7,303 bases of DNA from contig UROD01000037.1 in the NCBI GenBank assembly GCA_900549365.1, positions 1 through 7,303 on the forward strand, written 5' to 3'. Of the stretch, positions 1 to 6,654 are shown one piece after another (position 1 is the stretch's first letter; each line of letters begins with the position of its first letter). The notes under the pieces were generated by a model, which saw only the letters and a list, made by a program, of their open reading frames with translations, was not told the origin of the DNA and ran no database searches. This stretch comes from an uncultured Rickettsiales bacterium (GTDB taxonomy: Bacteria > Pseudomonadota > Alphaproteobacteria > Rs-D84). Position numbers and translations under genes: made by a program.

Positions 1-1161
1 CAGGCAGGGAAAACTTGCATCACATTTTGTATACCCAATATGATAATCGGCGGTGTTGAAACCGTATTTGAAACCACCATTGATGCATTGGCGAAAAATC
101 CTGATATTGATATACGGATTGTAACACATGCACGTGTACGCGAACCACTGCATAAACAGTGGCTGAAATCACACCCTGAAATTCCGGTGTATGTGTGTTA
201 TCCGTTACAAAACTGGTTTCAAGATTTGGTACAACATTGTCGTTTTTTCCCATTGCGGCAAATTCGCAAAATCGCGTTCAGTTTATATAAAAAATACCGT
301 CGTGTCATATTGCGACATCGGCATATATTTGATAACACAGATGTTATCATTGATTACAAAAACTTTGAATTTTTCAAAGAATTGCGACACGTCAATTGTC
401 CAAAAATCGCATGGGCGCACAGTGCAATGTCGTATTTTGAATCAATTGGCGCGTTTTCACGGTTGCCAATCTATGATATTATTGTCGGCATAACAGATGA
501 TTTCGTTACCGATTTCAAACACCAGTTTCCACAATACGCAAACAATATTGTTCGTATATATAATCCGATTGATATTGCGGCAATTCGTGCACGTGCAGCA
601 TGTGCAGACACGCCAGATGACAAGTATTTTTGTCATGTATCACGATTGGTTGATGGCAAAGATATAAAAACTCTGCTGCGTGCATTTGATGCATTTGCGG
701 CGGACGCAGACGACACAAAACTCTATATCGTTGGGGATGGCAATCGTGCTGATGATTTCAAAAAATATGCCAGCAAACTAAAATCTTGTGAAAGAATTGT
801 ATTTACGGGCGCACTGTCCAATCCATATGGAATTATGCGCGGTGCAATCGCAAATATTTTGTCCAGTGAATTTGAAGGGTTCGGTATGGTGCTGGTGGAA
901 TCATTGGCATTGGATGTTCCGTGCATTTCATCAAAATGCAAAAACGGGCCACGTGAAATTCTGATGGATGGCGCAGCGGGTTTCTTGTTCACAGTTGGCG
1001 ATGCAACAGAATTGACCACAGCGATGTCGACAATTGCCAACAAACATTGCGATATAGATACGATACACAAAAACATGGCCGCATCATTGGTGCGATTTGA
1101 CCCGCGTATGGTGGCAATTGACATTGCCGATTTGGCGGGCCGTGTGATGACCGCAAACTGA
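1..1161 (+). CDS. GT4-family (GT-B fold) glycosyltransferase, 5' end outside window
   Basis: Predicted retaining glycosyltransferase that moves a sugar from a nucleotide donor to a growing surface glycan at the cytoplasmic face of the inner membrane. The frame is open from base 1 with no stop, giving 386 visible residues. The N-terminal glycan-binding loop of the family, IPNMIIGGVE, lies at codons 11-20, so the ATG at 40 falls inside this conserved motif and the true start is probably only a few codons left of the window. The second Rossmann domain begins at HVSRLVDGKDIKTLLRAF. It contains the nucleotide-sugar E-x7-E motif, EGFGMVLVE, at bases 874-900. Visible length fits the usual 350-400 residues. 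It ends 100 bases before the next gene, a wider gap than any other in the cluster, so it may belong to an upstream transcript. Family is confident; donor and acceptor are unknown. Confidence 0.9.
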   Translation, partial: QAGKTCITFCIPNMIIGGVETVFETTIDALAKNPDIDIRIVTHARVREPLHKQWLKSHPEIPVYVCYPLQNWFQDLVQHCRFFPLRQIRKIAFSLYKKYRRVILRHRHIFDNTDVIIDYKNFEFFKELRHVNCPKIAWAHSAMSYFESIGAFSRLPIYDIIVGITDDFVTDFKHQFPQYANNIVRIYNPIDIAAIRARAACADTPDDKYFCHVSRLVDGKDIKTLLRAFDAFAADADDTKLYIVGDGNRADDFKKYASKLKSCERIVFTGALSNPYGIMRGAIANILSSEFEGFGMVLVESLALDVPCISSKCKNGPREILMDGAAGFLFTVGDATELTTAMSTIANKHCDIDTIHKNMAASLVRFDPRMVAIDIADLAGRVMTAN

Positions 1162-1164
1162 CAT

Positions 1165-1193
1165 TTTAGTTGCAATCTGAACACATATATAAT
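1165..1193 (+). promoter_or_regulatory. Candidate sigma70-type promoter for the downstream glycan operon
   Basis: The only sizeable gap in the glycan cluster holds a perfect TATAAT at 1188-1193. A weak -35 match, TTTAGT (3 of 6), lies 17 bases upstream at 1165-1170. Transcription would start near 1200 and leave a leader of about 60 bases before the GT2 start at 1262. The -10 is perfect but lies in an AT-rich ATATATAATAT run, which raises the chance of a fortuitous match. Confidence 0.45.
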
Positions 1194-1209
1194 ATGCTGT
1201 GATTCAGCG

Positions 1210-1228
1210 CACAGGACGCATACCTGTG
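1210..1228 (+). other. Hairpin in the gap between GT4 and GT2 genes
   Basis: CACAGG (1210-1215) and CCTGTG (1223-1228) form a perfect 6-bp stem around a 7-base loop, with a possible extra G-U pair at 1209/1229. It is followed by TTGCCTTTGTCTTC, which is pyrimidine-rich but lacks a clean T run. It could be a weak terminator of the GT4 gene, or a stem in the 5' leader of the GT2 operon if transcription starts near 1200. The sequence alone does not decide between these. Confidence 0.35.
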
Positions 1229-1250
1229 TTGCCTTTGTCTTCAAACGCAA

Positions 1251-1256
1251 AGAGGA
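1251..1256 (+). promoter_or_regulatory. Ribosome binding site that sets the GT2 start
   Basis: AGAGGA lies five bases before the ATG at 1262. The frame also opens at a GTG at 1199, but that codon has no such site and would add residues unlike any GT2 N-terminus before MPKVSVLTPIY. The ATG at 1262 is therefore the start. Confidence 0.8.
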
Positions 1257-1261
1257 ATTTT

Positions 1262-2101
1262 ATGCCAAAAGTATCCGTACTGACGCCGATTTATCGGACA
1301 GATGCATCGCATTTGCGCGAATGTATCGAGTCCATATTAAACCAGACATTTACAGATTTTGAATTTCTGATTCTGAATGACTCGCCCGATGCGACATACC
1401 TGCGTGATATTGTTAAATCGTATGGTGACAAACGTATCAAATATATTGAAAACGACCATAATATGGGGATTTCTGCATCGCGTAATAAATTGCTGAAAAT
1501 GGCACGTGGCCAGTACATTGCAATCTTTGACCACGATGATATTTCCGTACCAACCCGCCTGATGCAACAGGTTGAATTTCTGGATGCAAACCCATCTGTG
1601 GGTGTGGTGTCGGGGCTGTTGGAATTTTTCGGAGACACGCATCGCATTATGCCCCAGCCAGAATACGACACGCAAATCAAAGTCTTTTTGACCCATACAT
1701 GTCCTGTGGCGCATACCGCAGCAATGATACGTAAATCTGTTTTGACCGACAACAACATAGAATACGAAGAATTTTACAGTCCATCAGAAGATTATCGCCT
1801 GTGGGCACGATTGATGGCAGTAACGCATTTTTATAATCTGCAAACAGTATTAGTAAAATACCGCTGGTTGGCAACGAACACTACGCACAATCAATCCTCT
1901 AAAATGCGTCGTGCACATGATGCAATCAGCATGGAAATACGCAATGTGTATCCAGCATATTACGACGAATATATGCGTAAATATGACCACGGCACAACAT
2001 TCAGATTGCGCCTGTTTGGAAAAATACCATTGATAAAAATAAAACATAACTGGGTTCAGTTGTTTGAATTTATCCCGTTATTCAAAATTTGGTGGAGATA
2101 A
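1262..2101 (+). CDS. GT2-family (GT-A fold) glycosyltransferase
   Basis: Predicted inverting glycosyltransferase for surface-glycan assembly, 279 residues, acting in the cytoplasm or at the inner membrane. It starts with the classic GT2 opening, VSVLTPIYRTD (residues 4-14), followed by CIESILNQTF, the ND pair at 39-40 and NMGISASRN near 67-75. The metal/nucleotide-binding DXD-type motif is DHDD at residues 90-93. The acidic pair expected at the catalytic base is ED at 176-177, within SPSEDYRLWARL. The C-terminal 31 residues are basic and aromatic and contain two imperfect copies of an LFG-x-IPL-x-KI motif, listed separately. It is followed after four bases by wecE, so the two are very likely cotranslated. 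Family is confident; the sugar transferred is not identifiable from sequence. Confidence 0.92.
   Translation: MPKVSVLTPIYRTDASHLRECIESILNQTFTDFEFLILNDSPDATYLRDIVKSYGDKRIKYIENDHNMGISASRNKLLKMARGQYIAIFDHDDISVPTRLMQQVEFLDANPSVGVVSGLLEFFGDTHRIMPQPEYDTQIKVFLTHTCPVAHTAAMIRKSVLTDNNIEYEEFYSPSEDYRLWARLMAVTHFYNLQTVLVKYRWLATNTTHNQSSKMRRAHDAISMEIRNVYPAYYDEYMRKYDHGTTFRLRLFGKIPLIKIKHNWVQLFEFIPLFKIWWR
2006..2089 (+). repeat. Imperfect tandem protein repeat in the GT2 C-terminal tail
   Basis: Residues 249-260 (LRLFGKIPLIKI) and 265-276 (VQLFEFIPLFKI) align without gaps and share L, F, I, P, L, K and I at equivalent positions, with a 16-residue period. The DNA copies (2006-2041 and 2054-2089) have diverged, so this is a protein-level repeat and not a recent duplication. 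From memory, similar LFGxIPLxKI tails occur at the ends of other surface-polysaccharide glycosyltransferases. A membrane-association or docking role is inference. Confidence 0.65.
2094..2097 (+). promoter_or_regulatory. Ribosome binding site that sets the wecE start
   Basis: GGAG, within GGTGGAG, overlaps the end of the GT2 gene and sits eight bases before the ATG at 2106. An in-frame ATG at 2064 would add 14 residues inside the GT2 gene and lacks this spacing. The WecE family starts MI-x-FN, which matches 2106. Confidence 0.8.
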
Positions 2102-2105
2102 TATT

Positions 2106-3239
2106 ATGATAAACTTTAACGTTCCTGCATGGACACCAGAAACATTGTCAGACATCGCCGCAGCGTTTGCAACGGGGCACGTATCTGGTGACGGGAAATA
2201 TACAAAAATGTGTCATGAAATTTTGCGCCATAAAATGGGGGCAGAAACCGCCCTGTTGGTGCATTCGGGGACAGCGGCGTTGGAATTAGCGGCGATATGT
2301 GCGAACTTGACCCCAGGGGACGAGGTTATTATGCCATCGTACACATTCTGTTCGACCGCAAACGCGTTTGTGTTGCAAGGCGCGGTTCCGGCATTTATTG
2401 ATATTCGCCCAGATACATTGAACATTGATGAAAAGTTGATTGAATCCGCAATCACCCCACGTACCCGCGCGATTGCGCCCGTGCATTATGCTGGTGTTGC
2501 ATGCGAAATGGACGCAATTATGGACATTGCGCGTCGGCATAATTTACTGGTTATCGAAGATGCCGCACAGGCATATGATTCATATTATCGTGGCACGCCG
2601 TTAGGCACAATCGGTGATATGGGTTGTTTTTCGTTCCACGAAACGAAAAACATTATGTCCGGCGAAGGTGGCCTGTTTGTCACAAACAACCCAGAAATCG
2701 GTGAACGCGCCGAAATCATTCGCGAAAAAGGTACAAACCGCAGTAAATTTTTCCGCGGCCAGATTGATAAATACACATGGGTGGACAAGGGCTCGTCGTA
2801 TCTGCCATCTGATATAATTGGCGCATATTTGTATTCAATGTTGAACATTTCTGACCAGATTCAGGCACGCCGTAAAGAAATTTGGAACAAGTACAATGAT
2901 GCATTTGCCCAGTTCGAGGCCCGTGGCATCATTCGTCGCCCAATTATCCCTGCGGAATGCACTAACAACGCACATATGTTCTATATGTTATTCAATGATT
3001 TGGACACGCGCAGTCGTTTTATCACACATATGCGCGAACACGAAATTATGACGCCGTTCCATTATATTCCATTGCATTCCGCGCCAGCGGGCGAAAAATA
3101 TTGTCGCACGGCCACAGATATGACGGTTACAAACCGTGTGTCTGATACATTGGTGCGTTTGCCACTGTATTACAATTTGACCGACGCAGACCAAGAACAC
3201 GTCATTGCCACGGCATGTGAGTTTTTACAAGGATTGTGA
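2106..3239 (+). CDS. wecE: dTDP-4-amino-4,6-dideoxygalactose transaminase
   Basis: PLP-dependent aminotransferase of the DegT/DnrJ/EryC1 family. It converts dTDP-4-keto-6-deoxyglucose to dTDP-4-amino-4,6-dideoxygalactose (dTDP-Fuc4N) using glutamate. Length is 377 residues, against 376 recalled for E. coli WecE, and similarity runs end to end. Shared blocks include SGTAALE for phosphate binding, PGDEVIMPSYTF, STANAFVL, PVHYAGVACEMD, REKGTNRS-x-FFRGQ, DKYTW, NAHMFY and FHYIPLH. The PLP-binding lysine is K181 in SFHETKN, and the aspartate contacting the pyridine nitrogen is D152 in EDAAQ. A loop after K181 (NIMSGEGG) is one residue shorter than the E. coli NYTAGGEGG. In enteric bacteria this enzyme feeds enterobacterial common antigen; here no other wec gene is visible, so the product probably enters an O-antigen or capsule. 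Its stop overlaps the next start by one base (TGATG). Close relatives making dTDP-Qui4N or other 4-amino sugars are the main alternative. Confidence 0.93.
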   Translation: MINFNVPAWTPETLSDIAAAFATGHVSGDGKYTKMCHEILRHKMGAETALLVHSGTAALELAAICANLTPGDEVIMPSYTFCSTANAFVLQGAVPAFIDIRPDTLNIDEKLIESAITPRTRAIAPVHYAGVACEMDAIMDIARRHNLLVIEDAAQAYDSYYRGTPLGTIGDMGCFSFHETKNIMSGEGGLFVTNNPEIGERAEIIREKGTNRSKFFRGQIDKYTWVDKGSSYLPSDIIGAYLYSMLNISDQIQARRKEIWNKYNDAFAQFEARGIIRRPIIPAECTNNAHMFYMLFNDLDTRSRFITHMREHEIMTPFHYIPLHSAPAGEKYCRTATDMTVTNRVSDTLVRLPLYYNLTDADQEHVIATACEFLQGL

Positions 3240-4525
3240 TGTTCAACTGGGTTACGCAAATAAAATTCAAAAAAATCCGCCGCGCGTTTAATAGAAAGTA
3301 TGATGCGCGGGATTTTGACATGTCTGATATTGATTCCAGAATATGTGAATTGGCGCGTACTGTTTATGCCGAACACAAGTCAAAATTTCACGCAGTGCAT
3401 AAAAATCCACGTGGCGTTGGTTTTATTGCATCGGTGTTGTACGATACGGGCGGGCATACGGTGTGCTTGGTAAATCAAATTGAATCTATGGTTGGATTTG
3501 GCGATATGCATCTGTATTGCACACGGTTAAATGAATCTCGTCAGGCCGCACCACGCAATCTGGCCAAGATTGAACGTTGTGCAAGTATATCTGGGTTGGA
3601 TGCGTATAGAAAAAATTTCACAGATGATTTAATCACACTATACAACTTGATTGCTGATGATTGTCCACCCGTGATGTTTGTATATATTCACATGTGGGAT
3701 TTGTTGGCGGTGGCAGCATTGCATCTGTTACAACGCAATGCCGGTATTAAGATAGTGTTTGTAAATCACGCCAGCCATTTTCCAAATGCTGGTATGACAT
3801 TGGCCGATGTTATATTAGAAGGCATGCCAACAACAAAACAAATTACCGAACAAAAACGTCATCTGAATAACTGCGTGATTATCGGCCTGCAATCGGTGGG
3901 CACAGATGATACGCGTATATATTCGCCGGCGGAATTGCGGGCAAAAAAATCCGAACTGGGTATACCGGTGGATGCGCCATTGACCGTGACGGGTGGTTCA
4001 GCGTACAAGTTGTTTGATGGCAACACATCGCCCTATTTTGAAATGATTCTGGAATTGCTGCGCGACAATGGCGCACTGCATCATATGGTTATTACAAATT
4101 TGGACAATGACCAGCGTGCAATTTTGAATCGTATCTTTGACGGGCACGCGGATTTATTGGCGCGTGTACATATTGTGCCAATGACGCCAGAATTTGATGC
4201 GTTGTTCCAATGTGCCGATGTGTTTATTGACAGTTTTCCCATCGGTGCTGCCATGACCCAGATTGATTTAATGCGCATGCGGGTTGCATCGGTTGTACAT
4301 ATAAATCGCGAAAAACCAATATTTTCTTTTCATGAATATATGCCATCTGATTACCCGTACATGTATGACAATGTTGCCGACATGCGACGCGGGATTGAAT
4401 ATTTATTGGCGTCGCCGGCGGCACGACGTGCGGTCATTGGTGCCGAATATAAATTCTGGTTGCGAACCTACGAACGTGATGTTGTTCGCGATAAGTATAT
4501 AAAAATTATAAAGGATTTGAAATGA
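3239..4525 (+). CDS. Putative GT-B-fold glycosyltransferase, divergent
   Basis: A 428-residue protein that I read as a divergent GT-B glycosyltransferase. After a basic N-terminal stretch (residues 8-20, rich in K and R) comes GFIASVLYDTGGHT (61-74), which resembles the glycine-rich N-domain loop of GT-B enzymes. The C-terminal half shows a second Rossmann-like pattern: PLTVTGGSAYKLF, then HHMVITNLDN, then ADVFIDSFPIG (326-336). That last stretch is followed by a threonine and a leucine-rich helix, recalling the donor-binding segment of O-GlcNAc transferase/SPINDLY-type enzymes. A clear E-x7-E motif is not seen. No signal peptide or membrane segment is evident. ATG 3239 is preferred over GTG 3236 because AAGGA at 3229-3233 is then five bases away. 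It overlaps both neighbours (TGATG upstream, ATGA downstream), which indicates translational coupling. The family assignment is moderate; the substrate is unknown. Confidence 0.7.
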   Translation: MFNWVTQIKFKKIRRAFNRKYDARDFDMSDIDSRICELARTVYAEHKSKFHAVHKNPRGVGFIASVLYDTGGHTVCLVNQIESMVGFGDMHLYCTRLNESRQAAPRNLAKIERCASISGLDAYRKNFTDDLITLYNLIADDCPPVMFVYIHMWDLLAVAALHLLQRNAGIKIVFVNHASHFPNAGMTLADVILEGMPTTKQITEQKRHLNNCVIIGLQSVGTDDTRIYSPAELRAKKSELGIPVDAPLTVTGGSAYKLFDGNTSPYFEMILELLRDNGALHHMVITNLDNDQRAILNRIFDGHADLLARVHIVPMTPEFDALFQCADVFIDSFPIGAAMTQIDLMRMRVASVVHINREKPIFSFHEYMPSDYPYMYDNVADMRRGIEYLLASPAARRAVIGAEYKFWLRTYERDVVRDKYIKIIKDLK

Positions 4526-4998
4526 CAGAAGTTGTTCTTGTTCCTTTTTTAGAAATGCCCATAGAGATTCAAATGGAATCACGAAACTGGCGAAATCGTC
4601 AAGATGTTGCAAAGTATTTCAAAATACAACATATTGGTATAGAAACACATAAAAAATGGTTAAGGGGATTGTGTGCAACTGCCCCTAGAACAATCGCATT
4701 TTTTATTCAATATAACCAAGATTTGGTCGGTGTAACTTATTTTCATTCATTAAATTACACAGATAAAATAGCAGATTGGGGAATGTATATATATCGTCCT
4801 GAATGCCGTGGACGCGGAATTGGACATATAGTTTTGCAACAATGTATAGATTACGCACGAAATGTGTTAAAACTTCGTTGTTTGTATCTGGACGTATTGC
4901 AAAGTAATTCAAGAGCGCGTTCTGTATATGAAGATTTGGGATTTGTATTAACTGGGGCGTCTGACGGTGATTTCTTGCGTTATAAAAAGGATTTATAG
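4522..4998 (+). CDS. GNAT N-acetyltransferase, PseH-like
   Basis: A 158-residue single-domain GNAT acyltransferase, probably transferring acetyl from acetyl-CoA to the amino group of an amino sugar nucleotide. The N-terminus carries the WRN block (RNWRNRQDV) and a later I-x-x-x-x-H-x-x-W pattern (IGIETHKKWL), both typical of PseH-type sugar N-acetyltransferases. The acetyl-CoA pyrophosphate motif R-x-x-G-x-G is RGRGIG at residues 96-101, preceded by WGMYIYRPE. The family's SN-x-x-A-x-x-x-Y-x-x-x-GF segment appears as SNSRARSVYEDLGF. ATG 4522 overlaps the preceding stop (ATGA), with AAGGA six bases upstream. Because wecE is two genes upstream, the enzyme may serve the WecD role and make dTDP-Fuc4NAc, although recalled WecD proteins are larger and this one looks closer to PseH. 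Other PseB/C/G/I genes are not in view. The gene is more AT-rich than wecE. Confidence 0.85.
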   Translation: MTEVVLVPFLEMPIEIQMESRNWRNRQDVAKYFKIQHIGIETHKKWLRGLCATAPRTIAFFIQYNQDLVGVTYFHSLNYTDKIADWGMYIYRPECRGRGIGHIVLQQCIDYARNVLKLRCLYLDVLQSNSRARSVYEDLGFVLTGASDGDFLRYKKDL

Positions 4999-5874
4999 AT
5001 GTCATTCAAAAATTTAATAAATAATATAAAATTCATGGCGCGTGCGGATTTACGCCAATATATTAAACAGAGTATAGATTTACCACAATTGTATGACAAT
5101 TTGGTGTATGAAATCGCAGATGTCGTAAAAAATGAAAATGTTAAATCTGTCTTGGGCATCATGGACAGTTTAGAATATTTAGTGCAAAGCGAAAGCAGCA
5201 TAATACGTTTTGGTGATGGTGAAATTAACTTAATGTGTGGCACAAGTATACCTTTTCAGCACGCCGATACGTTGTTAGCAACTCGTTTGAAACAGGCGTT
5301 ATCTGTGTGTGACAAAAAATTAATGATTGGTATTCCATCCGCGCTTTATAAATCTAAAACAGATATGGAACCATATGCGCGTGATTTTTGGCGCGCCAAC
5401 GGAAATAAGTTTAGACAAACACTTGAACAGTATATAAACTTCAACAAAAATTCATATTATGCCGCAGAAATAACTCTGGGATTTTCAAATTCTTGTATTG
5501 ATAAATCGTTATATTTTTCTAAATTTAGAAGCATTTGGGCAAACAAGGATATAGTTATCGTATGTGGCGATAGGGTTTTTGATAAAATTACATATAATAT
5601 TTTTGATAACGCTAAATCAATTCAATATATTTATACCCCGTCGACAGATGCATTTTCTGCATATGATACAATATTGAATGAATGTTTGAGTGTTAAAAAT
5701 AAAATCTTTGTTGTGATTTGCGGGCCTACGGCAAAGATTTTATGTCACGACCTATTTATAAACGGCAAACGAGCATTAGATTTAGGACATATTGCTAAGT
5801 CATATGATTGGTATAAAAAAGATAAAACGTTAGATTCTCTGCACAGCGGTGAAAATTTCTTTGCGCCAGATTAA
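4999..5874 (+). CDS. GT-D-fold (DUF1792) glycosyltransferase
   Basis: A 291-residue protein whose core matches the DUF1792 family, shown in streptococci to be a glycosyltransferase with a distinct fold (GT-D). The signature RFGDGEINLM lies at residues 70-79 and holds the metal-binding DXE motif as D73-G74-E75. Near the end, DLGHIAKSYDW (from D261) matches the conserved family DIGHID-type segment. About 60 extra residues precede the signature, including an amphipathic N-terminal stretch; no signal peptide or membrane helix is seen. It starts directly after the TAG of the acetyltransferase (stop 4996-4998), with AAAGGA seven bases upstream. Base composition is distinctly AT-rich: hand counts give 21 and 18 G+C per 60 bases at 5101-5160 and 5461-5520, and TTA leucine is frequent. 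That contrasts with neighbours and suggests separate acquisition. It likely adds a hexose to a surface glycan; the substrate is unknown. Confidence 0.87.
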   Translation: MSFKNLINNIKFMARADLRQYIKQSIDLPQLYDNLVYEIADVVKNENVKSVLGIMDSLEYLVQSESSIIRFGDGEINLMCGTSIPFQHADTLLATRLKQALSVCDKKLMIGIPSALYKSKTDMEPYARDFWRANGNKFRQTLEQYINFNKNSYYAAEITLGFSNSCIDKSLYFSKFRSIWANKDIVIVCGDRVFDKITYNIFDNAKSIQYIYTPSTDAFSAYDTILNECLSVKNKIFVVICGPTAKILCHDLFINGKRALDLGHIAKSYDWYKKDKTLDSLHSGENFFAPD

Positions 5875-5887
5875 AAGGATTGCGACA

Positions 5888-6628
5888 ATGTATAAAAAAT
5901 ATGATGTTATTTATTCTCTGGGGCGCGACTGTGCGTGTGCAATGTATATGAAACAGGCAAAACTGCGCAGTACGTCTGGGCCGTTTGACTGGTTGACAAA
6001 CGCGTCGTTTGAAACACGGTTTGAATTGATTCTGAACAACTTTGCGGATTTTATGAATCCAGATGATGTGCGTTTCTTGCCCAAGAATCCAAATGTCATC
6101 AATGATGAAAAATGTGATTATTATGAAAACGTACGTAATGGGTTCTATTACTATCACGATTTCCCAGTGGGTGTGAAATTTTCAGAATCAATCCCCGCCG
6201 TTGTTGACAAGTATAATCGTCGCATCATACGTTTTATTGATAACATGCGTAATAAACGTCGTATTTTATTGATATGGTTTTCACATTGCACCAATACGCC
6301 GGACGCGGTGATAATTGATTTGTGTAATCGGGTATGTGATAAATTCGGCAAAAAAATCGATTTTATGATTATTGAACATCAGGAAAATCAGCATACCGCC
6401 CTGCGCCGTGATTTAGCCCCGAATATTGTAAAATATAACCTGCATACAATGGCATTTGATGACGCGGGTCGCCCAACGACACAGGGCGATGTGGCGGCGT
6501 GCGCGCCACTGTTCGCCCAGTTTCGTTTGTGTGTGCCATTGCACCGGCGATTGATTATGTTTTTAATCGGTATGATTCCATTTCATAATATGCGTCACAG
6601 AATACGCGATAATTACATAGGCAAATAA
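5888..6628 (+). CDS. DUF1796 putative papain-like cysteine peptidase
   Basis: A 246-residue protein matching the DUF1796 family, annotated elsewhere as putative papain-like cysteine peptidases and commonly found beside glycosyltransferases. The family opening YDVIYSLGRDCACA (residues 5-18) supplies candidate nucleophile cysteines C15 and C17. It is followed by the LR-x-x-S-x-PFDW block (SGPFDW, 30-35). A histidine that could complete a dyad is H90 in YYYYHDFP; another is in LLIWFSHCTN. The C-terminus ends in a basic amphipathic tail, FLIGMIPFHNMRHRIRDNY, similar to tails of polysaccharide glycosyltransferases. ATG 5888 is chosen because AAGGA (5875-5879) sits eight bases upstream; the in-frame ATG at 5849 lies inside the GT-D gene and would add 13 residues ahead of the family start. 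Peptidase activity is not proven by sequence; a hydrolase or transferase acting on glycan-linked substrates is equally possible. It is the last gene of the operon. Confidence 0.82.
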   Translation: MYKKYDVIYSLGRDCACAMYMKQAKLRSTSGPFDWLTNASFETRFELILNNFADFMNPDDVRFLPKNPNVINDEKCDYYENVRNGFYYYHDFPVGVKFSESIPAVVDKYNRRIIRFIDNMRNKRRILLIWFSHCTNTPDAVIIDLCNRVCDKFGKKIDFMIIEHQENQHTALRRDLAPNIVKYNLHTMAFDDAGRPTTQGDVAACAPLFAQFRLCVPLHRRLIMFLIGMIPFHNMRHRIRDNYIGK

Positions 6629-6654
6629 AATTATCCTTGGCATGGGATAAATTT
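6628..6654. terminator. Possible bidirectional terminator between convergent genes
   Basis: TTATCC (6631-6636) pairs with GGATAA (6645-6650) around an 8-base loop. With one bulged A at 6651, AAA (6628-6630) can pair with TTT (6652-6654). The stem spans both stop codons of the convergent genes, which are two bases apart. It has only two G-C pairs and no long T run on either strand, so it would be a weak intrinsic terminator at best. Confidence 0.3.

Noticed and set aside
40..1161. ATG at 40 as the start of the GT4 gene
   Set aside because: The frame is open to base 1, and the codons before it (ITFCIPN) belong to the conserved GT4 N-terminal strand, so the gene is truncated by the window edge.
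723..1250. Long open frame on the - strand (175 codons)
   Set aside because: It lies antisense to the GT4 gene, has no recognisable domain, and its length follows from the codon bias of the real gene.
1291..1758. Long open frame on the - strand (155 codons), overlapping another of 125 codons
   Set aside because: It is antisense to the GT2 catalytic domain, whose motifs are intact; two competing antisense frames here are typical shadows.
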